Of a DNA stretch of 64,000 nt, positions 8,133-17,716 are shown piece after piece; within the stretch, counting starts at the first letter, position 1; each line of letters begins with the position of its first letter. The notes beneath the pieces were generated by a model that was given only the letters and a program-made list of their open reading frames with translations, did no database searches and was not told the origin of the DNA. This DNA is from Osedax symbiont Rs1. Lineage in GTDB: Bacteria > Pseudomonadota > Gammaproteobacteria > Pseudomonadales > Balneatricaceae. The stretch spans positions 29,684-93,683 of the forward strand of contig ASZJ01000160.1 of NCBI GenBank assembly GCA_000416275.1, given 5' to 3'. The position numbers were made by a program, and so were the translations under genes.

Positions 8133-9956
8133 ATGCACAGTGAAATATCCCGAGTAACTCAGCGGATAATTGAGCGCAGTACAGACTGTCGCGACGATTA
8201 TGTAAAGCGCATGCAAGAGGCTCAAGCACAGGGAGTGCATCGCGGTGTTTTATCTTGCGGAAACCTAGCGCATGGTTTCGCCGCGTGTAACCCCACTGAT
8301 AAATCGGCGTTGAAAATGACCAATGCAGTGAACATCGGCATAATCTCCGCATATAATGATATGCTATCTGCACATCAACCACTGCAGTTTTTTCCTGAAG
8401 TTTTTAAAAAAACCGCGCAGCAGTTAGGCTCTGTTGCACAGTTTGCCGGTGGTGTGCCGGCGATGTGTGATGGCGTCACTCAAGGTCAGCCGGGTATGGA
8501 GTTGAGCTTGTTTAGTCGCGATGTCATCGCGATGTCGAGTGCGGTAGGCCTCTCCCATAATATGTTTGATGGCGCCGCCTATTTAGGGGTGTGTGATAAA
8601 ATAGTGCCCGGTCTGTTAATTGGCGCCTTAAGCTTTGGTCACTTACCGACTATTTTTGTCCCCGCCGGCCCGATGCCAAGCGGCTTGCCGAACAAAGAAA
8701 AAGCCCGCATTAGGCAGCTGTATGCAGAGGGCAAAGTGGATAGAAAAGCTTTGTTAGAATGTGAGTCCGATTCTTATCACAGTGCTGGTACTTGTACTTT
8801 TTATGGCACGGCTAACAGCAACCAACTGATCGTCGAAATAATGGGTTTGCACCTCCCAGGGTCATCATTTGTCAATCCAGGGACAGCGTTGCGAGATGCT
8901 TTGACCAGCGAAGCTTGTCGACGACTGATTAAATTAACGCCACAAAACGGCACTTTCACACCTCTGTATAAAATAGTCACAGAATATTCAATCGTCAATG
9001 CAGTGGTGGCTTTATTAGCGACCGGCGGTTCTACCAACCACACCATGCATTTAATCGCGATAGCTCGTGCTGCAGGGATAATCATTGATTGGGATGACTT
9101 TTCCGACTTATCAGCAGTGGTGCCTTTACTGACTAGAATTTATCCTAACGGGGATGCGGATATTAACCACTTCCACGCCGCTGGTGGTACTTCTTACTTA
9201 GTTAAAACGTTATTAGCCGGTGGCTTTTTACATGAAAACGTCACCACCATTATGGGGCAAGGGTTGGCTGCATATACCAAGGAGCCGTTTTTACACGATA
9301 CTAAGGTGGTGTGGCGTGATGGACCTGAGCAGAGCTTAGATGCCGATGTACTCACTGATTATCGACAGCCGTTTAATGCAGAAGGTGGGGTGAAGTTATT
9401 AACCGGCAACTTGGGGCGGGCGGTGATTAAAGTATCTGCGGTGGGGTTGGAGCATCAGGTAGTTCGTGCACCTGCAGTGGTATTCGACGATCAGAATCAA
9501 ATAGCAGAGCGCTTTAATAAAGGTCAGTTAGATAAAGATTTCATCGCCGTGGTGCGCTTTCAAGGGCCTAGAGCAAATGGGATGCCTGAGTTACATAAAT
9601 TGACCCCATTTTTAGGATCCTTACAGGATCGTGGGTTTAAAGTGGCACTGGTCACGGACGGTCGGATGTCCGGTGCCTCAGGCAAAGTACCCGCTGCCAT
9701 ACACCTCTGGCCTGAAGCTAGTCAGGGTGGCCTGCTAGCTAAAGTGCAGGACGGTGATATGTTGCTGCTAAATGCAGTCACCGGAGAGCTTAAACTCGAG
9801 GTTACTGAGCGGGAACTAGCGTTAAGAGAAATGGCGGTGTGCGACTATTCTAAAAGTGCATTTGGTATGGGCAGAGAGCTGTTCTCACCGTTGCGACAGC
9901 AAGTGAATTGTGCGGAATTAGGCGCCTCAGTATTTACTGACAAGTTTAGTGGCTAA
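8133..9956 (+). CDS. edd: Phosphogluconate dehydratase (6-phosphogluconate to KDPG)
   Basis: First committed step of the ED pathway; an iron-sulfur dehydratase of the IlvD/Edd family. The 607-residue length is typical. Signatures are [17 protein letters not shown] (41-57), [13 protein letters not shown] (71-83), [35 protein letters not shown] and the C-terminal [18 protein letters not shown]. Cysteines in these motifs are the expected cluster ligands. The ATG has an AAGGTGA ribosome site. It is divergent from gap-pyk and shares the HexR-like boxes with it. Downstream stands a broken glk gene, the partner found beside edd in Pseudomonas. Confidence 0.97.
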   Translation: MHSEISRVTQRIIERSTDCRDDYVKRMQEAQAQGVHRGVLSCGNLAHGFAACNPTDKSALKMTNAVNIGIISAYNDMLSAHQPLQFFPEVFKKTAQQLGSVAQFAGGVPAMCDGVTQGQPGMELSLFSRDVIAMSSAVGLSHNMFDGAAYLGVCDKIVPGLLIGALSFGHLPTIFVPAGPMPSGLPNKEKARIRQLYAEGKVDRKALLECESDSYHSAGTCTFYGTANSNQLIVEIMGLHLPGSSFVNPGTALRDALTSEACRRLIKLTPQNGTFTPLYKIVTEYSIVNAVVALLATGGSTNHTMHLIAIARAAGIIIDWDDFSDLSAVVPLLTRIYPNGDADINHFHAAGGTSYLVKTLLAGGFLHENVTTIMGQGLAAYTKEPFLHDTKVVWRDGPEQSLDADVLTDYRQPFNAEGGVKLLTGNLGRAVIKVSAVGLEHQVVRAPAVVFDDQNQIAERFNKGQLDKDFIAVVRFQGPRANGMPELHKLTPFLGSLQDRGFKVALVTDGRMSGASGKVPAAIHLWPEASQGGLLAKVQDGDMLLLNAVTGELKLEVTERELALREMAVCDYSKSAFGMGRELFSPLRQQVNCAELGASVFTDKFSG

Positions 9957-9961
9957 CTTAG

Positions 9962-10010
9962 AGCTGAATCCTTGACCTCAAAGTGGATACAGAGTGTAAG
10001 CTACATTTTT
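9962..10010 (+). repeat. Partial, diverged copy of the ~163-bp repeat (family 1)
   Basis: CTGAATCCTTGACCTCAAAGT and the following ACAGAGTGTAAG match the left part of the full copy at 24271 with a few changes. The rest of the unit is absent or unrecognisable. It begins six bases after the edd stop codon, between edd and the glk relic. Confidence 0.6.
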
Positions 10011-10159
10011 TACGTGAGCTAAAAAATTTTAACAGCAAGCATAGATTTGTTTTGCATCCGTTAAATAAGATCCTCCATCCATGCATAAAATCTATAGCTG
10101 CAGTGATTATATTTTTAACTGCTACCATCGGGGAATAAGATTGAGTTTTTACGCTTTAC

Positions 10160-10523
10160 GTAGGTGACACCAATGCACGCTTTGCGCTAGTGGGAAAAGG
10201 CAGTGTCAATTTGCAATGTATCGCAGTACTGCGCTGGATGATAGCGATGTCATAGCAGTGCAAAACTCCCTACTTTTGGCCAAGTGTTGGGGGTTGTTAC
10301 TGGTGATATGGTGTTAGCTCAAGGGGCGAGAGATGGGGTTTATTTATGCGGTGGTATCCTACCGCGTATCCGAGAGTTTTTATTAAAGAGTCCATTCAAG
10401 TAGGCAATGCTCAACCAAGGGCGCTTTGAAACCTATTTAGCACAAGTGCCGGTTTGGTTATGTGATGCAGATTATCCGGGGTTGCTAGGAGCAGCTGCGG
10501 CATTGAAAGTGCAACCCCATTAA
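10160..10523 (+). pseudogene. glk: Glucokinase (glk) relic
   Basis: Two pieces of a ROK-independent bacterial glucokinase survive. The N-terminal ATP-binding segment reads VGDTNARFALVGKG (the usual VGDIGGTNAR, lacking three residues). After a stop and frame change comes a C-terminal piece with GDMVLAQGARDGVYLCGGILPR, an in-frame TAG, then NQGRFETYLAQVPVWL and YPGLLGAAAAL, ending at TAA 10521-10523. About 360 bases remain of an expected ~960, so roughly 600 bases from the middle are gone. Its place after edd is that of functional glk in pseudomonads. No ribosome site or intact frame remains. Confidence 0.85.
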
Positions 10524-10635
10524 AGGGTATAGACAATACTTGTGGATAAATTCAATAATATGAGACCTCTCAATATTTACTGACCGCTTAAAAACATCCA
10601 ACTTACAGATTTAAAAATCACTGACTGGAAAACTT

Positions 10636-11586
10636 ATGCCCATAAAATTTACTGATTTTGCACTTGGAATTCATGAAATTCGCTGGTTGGATAGAGAGGT
10701 TTGGTTAATTGTTCAGCCGTGGGGAGAGTTAGTCGTCGCTAAGTTGGGTGCGCAAATACTGCACTATCAACCTAAACAGCAACAGCCAGTTTTTTGGATA
10801 AATTCGGATGCACAGCTAGCTGGCTTGAAATCCACGGGCCTTAAACATGCAGCGCAGCCAAGTGCTTCGATCATCACCGATAAAATAAAGCCTATGCGTG
10901 GTGGAGTTCCGCTGTGCTGGCCATGGTTTGGGCTGCATCAGCAAGACAGCACACAGCCTCAACATGGGGTGGCACGGATCTCACAGTGGCAGCTAACCTC
11001 CCATACTCTGAATGATAGTGTCAGTGATGCTGCAGTATTTTCTTTCACGCCAGTGTCTCTTGAACCTTTTTTGCTCGGGGAGAAAAGTTCGCCAACTACT
11101 GAGTTTGCGTTACAGTTTGAGATTAGCGTTGCGGAAAACTATCTGCAAATGCGCTTAATTACTAACAATATTGGTGATCGACCGCAGCAGCTCACACAGG
11201 CGATTCACAGCTATTTTTTAGTCGGGGATTGTGCGCAACTGCAAATTAAAGGTCTGAGCGGCTGTGATTATTTTGATAAATTAGACAACAATATTTTAAA
11301 GCGGCAAACGGCTGAACTTGATCATATAGGTGCCATTGATAATATTTATCAGCATACTGGTCAAGTGACAATTGTCGATCCGCTGTTACAGCGTGAAATC
11401 CAGATCAGTAAAAAATACAGCGGCTCTACGATTGTTTGGAACCCAGGAGCCGAAGCTAAAAAAATCGATATTTTAGAGGGTGGTAAACGCTTTATCTGTG
11501 TCGAAGCCGGTAATACAGTTTTTGAAAAGTTGTTGGTTAATCCCGGTGAATCCGTTGAAATAGTGCAAGAAATCACTGTTATCTAA
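10636..11586 (+). CDS. D-hexose-6-phosphate mutarotase (YeaD/aldose-1-epimerase family)
   Basis: Predicted to interconvert alpha and beta anomers of hexose-6-phosphates, easing supply of beta-glucose-6-phosphate to Zwf. The 316-residue protein has the YeaD-type signature RGGVPLCWPWFG (about 93-104), QHGVARISQW with the catalytic His region, and QAIHSYFLVGD, as well as the C-terminal VEAGNTV. Its placement beside the ED genes fits. It follows the glk relic by 112 bases and may once have shared its transcript. I see no operator of its own. Confidence 0.88.
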   Translation: MPIKFTDFALGIHEIRWLDREVWLIVQPWGELVVAKLGAQILHYQPKQQQPVFWINSDAQLAGLKSTGLKHAAQPSASIITDKIKPMRGGVPLCWPWFGLHQQDSTQPQHGVARISQWQLTSHTLNDSVSDAAVFSFTPVSLEPFLLGEKSSPTTEFALQFEISVAENYLQMRLITNNIGDRPQQLTQAIHSYFLVGDCAQLQIKGLSGCDYFDKLDNNILKRQTAELDHIGAIDNIYQHTGQVTIVDPLLQREIQISKKYSGSTIVWNPGAEAKKIDILEGGKRFICVEAGNTVFEKLLVNPGESVEIVQEITVI

Positions 11587-11796
11587 GCTAATAGCCGCGT
11601 CGTTGAGTCGTCTGGGTAAGATTTGTCAAATATTGATTGGTCATCAGGAAGTGAAGAGTGTCGATTTTCAAACTATCTCTCTTGCCCGTTTAGAATCAAA
11701 CCAATACTGATATTAGCAGTCTTCATCCTTGCGCTAGTCAGGTGATGCTTTGTATCATCTTAAATCCCAATTGCGGAATTTCCGGAGGTAAGATAA

Positions 11797-13032
11797 CTAA
11801 GTTTTACTAGGCCCTACAATAAAGCGCATTTGTTCGTTGGCCCAGATAACAGATTGATGATATAGCTCTGGTACTTTGTTTTGATCAATTCCAAGTTGTG
11901 ATAGTTCTTTAGTAGCATCTTCCCAGCGAGTCATTTCATAACATTTCACAATATTGATCAATTGGGATAGCTCACCTTCGTCTTTAATTAAAGCATTTTT
12001 TATGTCACTTGAAAGCGGCAACTTATCCATCGCCGACTCCATGCTATCACCTAAAATAGCATCAATTAAAGATAACATTCCTGTTAAAAATGCCATTGAA
12101 GTGTCCTGCAGTTTACCATATTGAATCGCCAGCCCTTCGGCAAATTTAGCTCGGGCTAATGACAGAGCCATGAGTTCCGGAGGTTTTCCCTCGCTGGTTT
12201 CTGCAGTAAATAATATAGCTACAAATTTTTGCAGCTCTTTTTTACCTAAAGTAATAACCGCTTGTTTAATAGTTGAAATTTCTGCTCTACGACGGAAAAA
12301 CGGAGAGTTAGAATAACGTAATAATTTATAGGATAAGTTAATATCTAATTCAAAAACTTTAATGATTTTTGGGAAATCTAAATCTATTTTACTGGACTCA
12401 TACAGTAACTCAGATAAGCTGAATTGGGCTGGTGTTAAGGTTTTTGCTTTAATCATTTCAGGTTTTGAGAAAAAATATCCTTGGTAATAATCAAAGCCTA
12501 ATTCCATTGCTGTATTAAACTGTTCATGAGTTTCAACTTTTTCCGCCAATAATTTAATATGAGGAAAGTTTTTAATCGCGGCGATAATTTTTTTAATGGT
12601 TTCTAGAGAGGTATCTAAAAAATCAATTTTTATTATATCAATCAATGGATAAAAATGGCGCCAAACTGGCTGATGAATATAATCATCAAGAGCAATAACA
12701 TAACCTAATTTTTTTAAGGTTTTACAATGAGCTAATAGCCGTTTACCAGGTTTGACTGTTTCTAAAATTTCGATCACTAGTTGTGCTGGAGGAACAAGTT
12801 GAGGATAACCTTTCTCAATGGTTTCAAGAGTGAAGTTTATAAAAGCAGGTTTACTACCCGAAAAATCACTCATTGAAAAATCGAATTGACTAGCCGCTAC
12901 TATTTTTGAGGTAGCTTCGTCACCATCAATATCAGGAAAAACATTGATAATGCTATCCCTAAATAATAACTCATAGGCAAATAAATTTTGATCTCTATCT
13001 AAAATTGGTTGTCGAGCAACATGAAAAAACAT
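11797..13032 (-). CDS. EAL-like/HDOD signalling protein (YuxH/CdgJ type)
   Basis: The 411-residue protein has an N-terminal EAL-fold domain (about 1-200) and a C-terminal HDOD domain (about 205-400). The EAL motif itself is replaced by ELLFR (residues 24-28), DDFG by DDY, and AEGVE by AEKVE, so cyclic-di-GMP hydrolysis is unlikely. The HDOD part shows ELLYESSKIDLDFPKIIKVFELDINLSYKLLRYSN-type sequence. Members of this family act in motility and adhesion control in Vibrio; the role here is unknown. It stands alone, next to the GacS/BarA-like kinase gene on the same strand, separated by repeats. Confidence 0.85.
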   Translation of the reverse strand: MFFHVARQPILDRDQNLFAYELLFRDSIINVFPDIDGDEATSKIVAASQFDFSMSDFSGSKPAFINFTLETIEKGYPQLVPPAQLVIEILETVKPGKRLLAHCKTLKKLGYVIALDDYIHQPVWRHFYPLIDIIKIDFLDTSLETIKKIIAAIKNFPHIKLLAEKVETHEQFNTAMELGFDYYQGYFFSKPEMIKAKTLTPAQFSLSELLYESSKIDLDFPKIIKVFELDINLSYKLLRYSNSPFFRRRAEISTIKQAVITLGKKELQKFVAILFTAETSEGKPPELMALSLARAKFAEGLAIQYGKLQDTSMAFLTGMLSLIDAILGDSMESAMDKLPLSSDIKNALIKDEGELSQLINIVKCYEMTRWEDATKELSQLGIDQNKVPELYHQSVIWANEQMRFIVGPSKT

Positions 13033-13145
13033 CGTAAAATCAACCCATCATTAATATATAACTATATGGTAGCAGAAATAGGACAAAAAATATTTATATA
13101 AACTCTGTTCGTATTAGCAGGCTTAGCTTTATCGAGCAAACCTCG

Positions 13146-13214
13146 TCAATATTTTAATTCCACTGTAAAACCAATACCTTATACTCTGTATTTACTTTGA
13201 AGTCACGGATTTAG
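13146..13214 (-). repeat. Partial copy of the ~163-bp repeat (family 1)
   Basis: From TTTTAATTCCACTGTAAAAC to the end GAAGTCACGGATTTAGGT this matches the end-proximal half of the copy at 13727-13889. The other half is missing. One base of the inverted end differs (ATTTAGG for ATTCAGG). Confidence 0.75.
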
Positions 13215-13444
13215 GTATGAAATATATTGATTAGCCATCAAGTTCCGCTAGCTTAATAGGTCAATTAGTTAATTCTTGAGATCTCTACATAACCCCTGAA
13301 AGCTCCAGTAGGTCTTGGTTAAATGTTCTGCAAAATTTACTTATCACACCGCTCGAATTATTTATTGCAACTTTTGATTTAACCTATTCATCATAGCCTA
13401 GGTAGCACTGAGGCATCATTGGACTGGTTCGAATCGAAAGTATC

Positions 13445-13566
13445 TATTCCGCTAAAACAGGTCGTCCGAACTATCCACTCTTGACGCATTATAGAAGCTT
13501 GTCACTGGGTATATGGTACCGTTTATCAGGTGTTCAATTGGCTCAATGTTTATATGCAGAGGTCTC
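13445..13566 (+). pseudogene. Fragment of an IS5-like DDE transposase
   Basis: The plus-strand frame gives KTGRPNYPLLTHYRSLSL followed by GIWYRLSGVQLAQCLYA, which resembles the N-terminal (DUF772) region of IS5/IS1182-type transposases, G-R-P-x-Y-P-x-L followed by a W-Y-x-L-S motif. A further piece in another frame just upstream (EASLDWFES) may be the preceding part, shifted. The frame runs into GCAGAGGTCTC, the end sequence of repeat family 2, and stops. No other transposase domain follows. Assignment is from motif memory only. Confidence 0.55.
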
Positions 13567-13726
13567 TGTTTCATAACTTTTTCCATCTTGAACTCACCGC
13601 TAGAGTAGCAGAAGTGCTGCTTTGGGCCGTATTCGAAGCCAATTAGTTGAACATAATCTATGGGTAAAGCTTTTAGAGGAAATAAACCGTCAGCTTGAAT
13701 AGCAGAGTTTTTCAACAATTACCTTA
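13567..13726. other. Gene-free DNA between transposase scrap and repeat
   Basis: A minus-strand frame of 88 codons (13452-13718) covers this stretch and the transposase scrap. It has no recognisable domain and reads across decayed mobile DNA, so I do not call it a gene. The sequence AGAGTTTTTCAACAATTACC at 13704-13723 looks like an insertion-sequence end, but has no partner nearby. Confidence 0.4.
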
Positions 13727-13889
13727 AACCTGAAGCAGTGATTTCACTGCACCACATAGCACAAGCTCTTGATTCTACAGGGTTAGAAAAATACCCGCTG
13801 AATCTATGGGTGCAGCTAGAATATTTCAATTCCACTATAGAACCTATATCTTATACTCTGTATTCACTTTGAAGTCACGGATTCAGGTT
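13727..13889 (-). mobile_element. Complete ~163-bp repeat element (family 1)
   Basis: Begins AACCTGAAGCAGTGATTTCA and ends TGAAGTCACGGATTCAGGTT, inverted ends of about 20 bases, with the same interior as the copy at 24271-24434 in the opposite orientation. No coding capacity, so a MITE-like or REP-like unit is likely. Its last two bases form part of the stop codon of the downstream-transcribed kinase gene (TAA at 13890-13888). Confidence 0.85.
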
Positions 13890-16620
13890 AAATATGGTTG
13901 ACAGATCTGTTATTACTAGGGTTTATCTTGGGGTTTTTTTCAAGTTTCGTATCGTTGCCACTTGAATTTTGCACTATTCTTACTAATCTAGATAAACACT
14001 GCCAAGTATTGCGAACGTCTTGCCGCTTTAGCATATTTTGTAATTCAATGCTGGTTAACTCCACTTCGGGTAATTCGTATAATCCTGCTAAACCAACTAA
14101 TTGGTGAGCAATGCTGCGCATTTTAGGAAAGTCTGTGAGTGTAAATGAGATTTGTAGCAAGTGTAATAAGCGATATAGCTCTTTATTTAAAACACTCTGA
14201 TCTAAATTATAATCGCTGATGTTCGTTGCTGGATGCTCTGCTTGCAGGCTGGGAAAGCACTCCGTTGACTTTATCACCGATTGTTTGTTTTTGGTTAGCT
14301 TTCTAATCTGCGAGATTAGCTCCACATCATTAATGGGTTTGAGTACAATACAGTTGCTACCGGCATCCACTATTTTTTGATGATCTTGAGCAATAATATT
14401 TGCGGTCAACGATATAATTGGCATCTTGCTATTAAGTCGGATGATTTTGGTCGTTTCGAAGCCGTCCATTACCGGCATATGTATATCGATAATGGCTAAA
14501 TCAGGGTTATGCTCTGCTATTAGTGCTAGCGCCTCTTTACCATTTGAAGCTATATAAGATTTTATATTGTGTTTGGCTAAAATTTTGGAAATTAGGATTT
14601 GGTTAAATTTATTATCTTCTGCCACAACCACAGTGATCTCCATACCTATAGTAGAATACTCAGGGGTGATCGGTGGCAGATTCTTATGCCCAATCTCACC
14701 TGCGATGATAGTTTCAGGTCGGATTGGCTTGTTGATCACTGAAATAATACTGGGTAAAATTGGCTGCGGGTGACCGTTTGGTAGTGCAAAGGTAATTACT
14801 TTATGCTCGTTGGTTAATAGTGGAAGGATGGTATTGATTAACTCATTTTTAGTATCGGTTGATTTTATGCCGATGATTAAATGCTGATAATCGGGAAGGA
14901 GTTTGATTAAATCGTCAACATTAGATACCGACTTGTAATCATATTTTTTTCGTTCTAACATTAGGGCAATCGAGCGTCTTGAATGTTGGTGTCCATCATA
15001 AATAAGTATTGGCTTATGGTCAGTAGCTCTCACCTCTTTCTCAGTAATATCGATATTTTTTAAGGTCGGTATTTGCAAAGTGACATTAGTTCCCCTGCCT
15101 TGTTTTGAATATATTTCTAGTTTACCGCCCATTAGTTTAGTCAATGTTTTGGCAATGACTAAACCTAGGCCTGATCCTCCAAAGCGGCGTGTGATTGAAG
15201 TGTCGGCCTGTACGAAAGCTTTAAATAACTTATTCAATTGCTCTTCAGAAATACCAATTCCGGTATCAGTAACACTGATAATAATCAGTGATTGATGAGT
15301 GCTGATATGTTGAATATCTGCACTGATAGCCACGGAGCCGCTATCGGTAAACTTTATAGCGTTAGAGACTAAGTTAGAAATTATCTGCTTAAAGCGAGTT
15401 GGATCACCTTTGATATCGTAAGATCGACCATTACTGCTGACCAAGGATAGTTCTAGGCCTTTTGAGTGAGCCATAGGTGCTTGCATTTCTAAAATATCAA
15501 GTATTGCGGTTTCTATATTGAAATAAATTTTCTCTAAAATAATCGCATTTTTCTGTAGTTTAGAATAATCTAAAATGTCGTCAATGATCGAGAGTAGTAA
15601 TTGCGAAGTGTGGTTGATGATACGGATTGGTTCCGCCTGTTCGTCGGTAAGGTTGGTCTCTTGTAGTATTTTGGAAAAGCCGAGTACTGAGGTTAAAGGA
15701 GTTCTTAATTCATGACTCATTCTCGCTAAGAACTGATCTTTGGCTTGGTTTGCTTCAACTTCTTTTTCTTTAGTGACTTCTAGTGTTTCGTTCTGTTGTT
15801 CCAAGTGATGCATTGCTGATTGCAGACGACGGGTAGCACTATCTACACGCGTTTCCATATCTGTATTCGACACTTTGACACGCATCGCCATTCTGTTAAT
15901 GCCATCGGCGAGAGCGTGTAATTTCCCCGCGTGAGATTCTCGTGCTCTGGCATCAAAGTTTCCTCTTTGAAACGCCTCTACCACTGAAGTTATTTCAGAA
16001 ATGGGGGTCATTATTTGTCTTGCAAAGCGGCTGGCGAACCAAAACGAAAAGAACAATATTCCAACTATCGCAGCAATAAAACTAAGAATGAGATCCAGAT
16101 TTCGTTTAATTGCAGACTCTTCTGAGATTACAATCAATACCCAGCCAATGATTATTTTATCATTTGACTTTCGTCTTACATTATTAAATAGGGAGGGAGC
16201 TAGAATTTTTGTTGAAATTGGCTGCACGAAATACCAGTGTGAGCCGCTGTGATAAATAGAAGGTGAAGTGGGCTTTAAGTCTAAAGAGAAGTTTTGGCTG
16301 CGGGTTAGTACTTTATATCTAGTGTCCAAAAAAATAATATCAGCTATATCTTTTATTCTAAGGGGCATCAAACTGAGTTTTTCCAGCTCTGTAATATCAT
16401 GGTTAACAATAGCTTGAGGAGAGTTTTCAGCAATTAATCTAGCGATTGTTTGCCCCTGTTGAATTAACATATTTTTACTATATGAAGTCTGTAACCAAAT
16501 TAAATAAATACTTAAAATAAGAGACAGTAATACTAAAGGTAATAGAGTGACGATCAGTATTTGTTTATTTAGTCCTGAACTTGAATTCTCCAGTATTTTC
16601 AATCTACTGACCCCTAACAT
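13888..16620 (-). CDS. GacS/BarA-like hybrid sensor histidine kinase
   Basis: Inner-membrane hybrid kinase of 910 residues, the usual BarA/GacS size and order. It has TM1 about 20-44, a short periplasmic domain, TM2 about 177-197, HAMP 200-252 and coiled coil 255-295. HisKA follows with His303 in FLARMSHELRTPLT, then HATPase with N-box NLVSNAIKF (416-424), TDTGIGIS and GGSGLGLVI. A degenerate receiver (about 535-640) has Gly584 where the phospho-Asp belongs. A true receiver has Asp712 in IIDIHMPVMDG and Lys761, and an HPt domain has His839 in IAHQLVGLAG. In relatives this kinase drives GacA/UvrY and the Csr/Rsm small RNAs. The stop codon abuts a repeat element. Confidence 0.88.
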   Translation of the reverse strand: MLGVSRLKILENSSSGLNKQILIVTLLPLVLLSLILSIYLIWLQTSYSKNMLIQQGQTIARLIAENSPQAIVNHDITELEKLSLMPLRIKDIADIIFLDTRYKVLTRSQNFSLDLKPTSPSIYHSGSHWYFVQPISTKILAPSLFNNVRRKSNDKIIIGWVLIVISEESAIKRNLDLILSFIAAIVGILFFSFWFASRFARQIMTPISEITSVVEAFQRGNFDARARESHAGKLHALADGINRMAMRVKVSNTDMETRVDSATRRLQSAMHHLEQQNETLEVTKEKEVEANQAKDQFLARMSHELRTPLTSVLGFSKILQETNLTDEQAEPIRIINHTSQLLLSIIDDILDYSKLQKNAIILEKIYFNIETAILDILEMQAPMAHSKGLELSLVSSNGRSYDIKGDPTRFKQIISNLVSNAIKFTDSGSVAISADIQHISTHQSLIIISVTDTGIGISEEQLNKLFKAFVQADTSITRRFGGSGLGLVIAKTLTKLMGGKLEIYSKQGRGTNVTLQIPTLKNIDITEKEVRATDHKPILIYDGHQHSRRSIALMLERKKYDYKSVSNVDDLIKLLPDYQHLIIGIKSTDTKNELINTILPLLTNEHKVITFALPNGHPQPILPSIISVINKPIRPETIIAGEIGHKNLPPITPEYSTIGMEITVVVAEDNKFNQILISKILAKHNIKSYIASNGKEALALIAEHNPDLAIIDIHMPVMDGFETTKIIRLNSKMPIISLTANIIAQDHQKIVDAGSNCIVLKPINDVELISQIRKLTKNKQSVIKSTECFPSLQAEHPATNISDYNLDQSVLNKELYRLLHLLQISFTLTDFPKMRSIAHQLVGLAGLYELPEVELTSIELQNMLKRQDVRNTWQCLSRLVRIVQNSSGNDTKLEKNPKINPSNNRSVNHI

Positions 16621-16819
16621 AAAATTTTGATCTACTCGTAATTGACTATTCTATGTAATTAAATGGTTGAGTGGGTAATCTTAATTAAGCCATTAGTTAA
16701 GAGGCTGAGCGGCCGGCGTTGTTTTTGTAAAAGCATTAACTATAACTGCTTAGTGATTGGCTGATGGTAAAGCTATCAAATTCCACTAGAGATAAAAATT
16801 TATAGCGCTTAACCATGTT

Positions 16820-16951
16820 CTTGAATCAGTGACTTCACGGCACCACATAGCGCAAGCTCTTGATGCTACGGGTGCAGTTAAGACTTTACAATTCCACTGT
16901 AAAACCAATATTTCACACTCAGTATTTACTTTGAAGTCACGGATTCAGGTT
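16820..16951 (-). mobile_element. Family-1 repeat with internal deletion
   Basis: Begins CTTGAATCAGTGACTTCA and ends GAAGTCACGGATTCAGGTT. The segment between the CACCACATAGC part and GGGTGCAGTTAAGA is about 30 bases shorter than in the full copies. Same orientation as the copies at 13727 and 17225. Confidence 0.8.
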
Positions 16952-17224
16952 AGATTAAATTAATCACCTGTAATCAATTTTATTATAGCTACTATATTTA
17001 TAGTACACATATTGCTGATTTCACACACAAATCCTTGATTGATAGGCCAGCGTCAAGTGAGCCGCAATGGTTTTTTATTGCGGGTTACCTTTTAACAACC
17101 GATTAGCTAGCAACAGAGCAGAGTCTTAGCTACTTAACGGTTGCATGCAACGCTCACTAATTTTAATTTAAAAACGGAACCGTAACCAAACAGGGCTAAT
17201 TGTTCGAGGTGCTGGATACTAGGT

Positions 17225-17387
17225 CACTGAATCAGTGACTTCACTGCAGCGCGTAGCGTAAGTTCTTGGTTATTCGTCGGTTATACAAACATCCACTGAA
17301 CCTATGGGTGCAGTTAAGATATTTGATTTCCACAGTAAGACCAATATCTTACACTCTGAATTCACTTTGAAGTCACGGATTCAGGTA
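17225..17387 (-). mobile_element. Complete family-1 repeat, diverged interior
   Basis: Same length as the copy at 13727 (163 bases), with ends CACTGAATCAGTGACTTCAC and GAAGTCACGGATTCAGGTA. Interior differences (GCAGCGCGTAGC, TTGGTTATTCG) suggest an older copy. Confidence 0.8.
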
Positions 17388-17716
17388 GGTGTTGGTCATT
17401 TCAAATAACTACCTCTAATCGTGATAAAATCGAGCAAGCGGGACGCTTGCAGTAGGTATCTGGTTTTAGATGGGAATTAATTAGCATGGTAAGTGTAAAT
17501 CAAGTGGGTTAGAAAGAGAGATGTTTCTAAACAGTGCTATGTCCTTAGTGGTTATAATTGACAAATGTAGAGTAGCCCTGATCTATAAAAATTCTCTGAA
17601 TAGGTGAGAACTGTCGTATCAGACGTAACTACCTCTCCCTTTATAGAGGGAGATATAATTCTCCTCTCGCAGCTTTCGGCTTTTGATATCCACAGCGGTG
17701 CTTTTAAATGCATAGA

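Larger units (their letters stand above)
16621..17716. other. Gene-free, repeat-bearing region
   Basis: About 1.1 kb without a credible gene. It contains two family-1 repeats, listed separately, and three short perfect hairpins: CCGCAAT/ATTGCGG at 17062-17083, GCAAGCG/CGCTTGC at 17434-17450 and CTCCCT/AGGGAG at 17635-17652. The first is followed by TTACCTTTT and might be an old terminator. A 90-codon minus frame (17619-17891) runs through the family-2 element and is not a gene. Confidence 0.6.

Noticed and set aside
13425..13440. GGTTCGAATC resembling a tRNA T-loop
   Set aside because: The flanking bases cannot form a T-stem, and no acceptor or anticodon arm is present nearby.
13452..13718. 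88-codon minus-strand frame
   Set aside because: Overlaps a decayed transposase piece on the other strand; no domain, no ribosome site worth noting.
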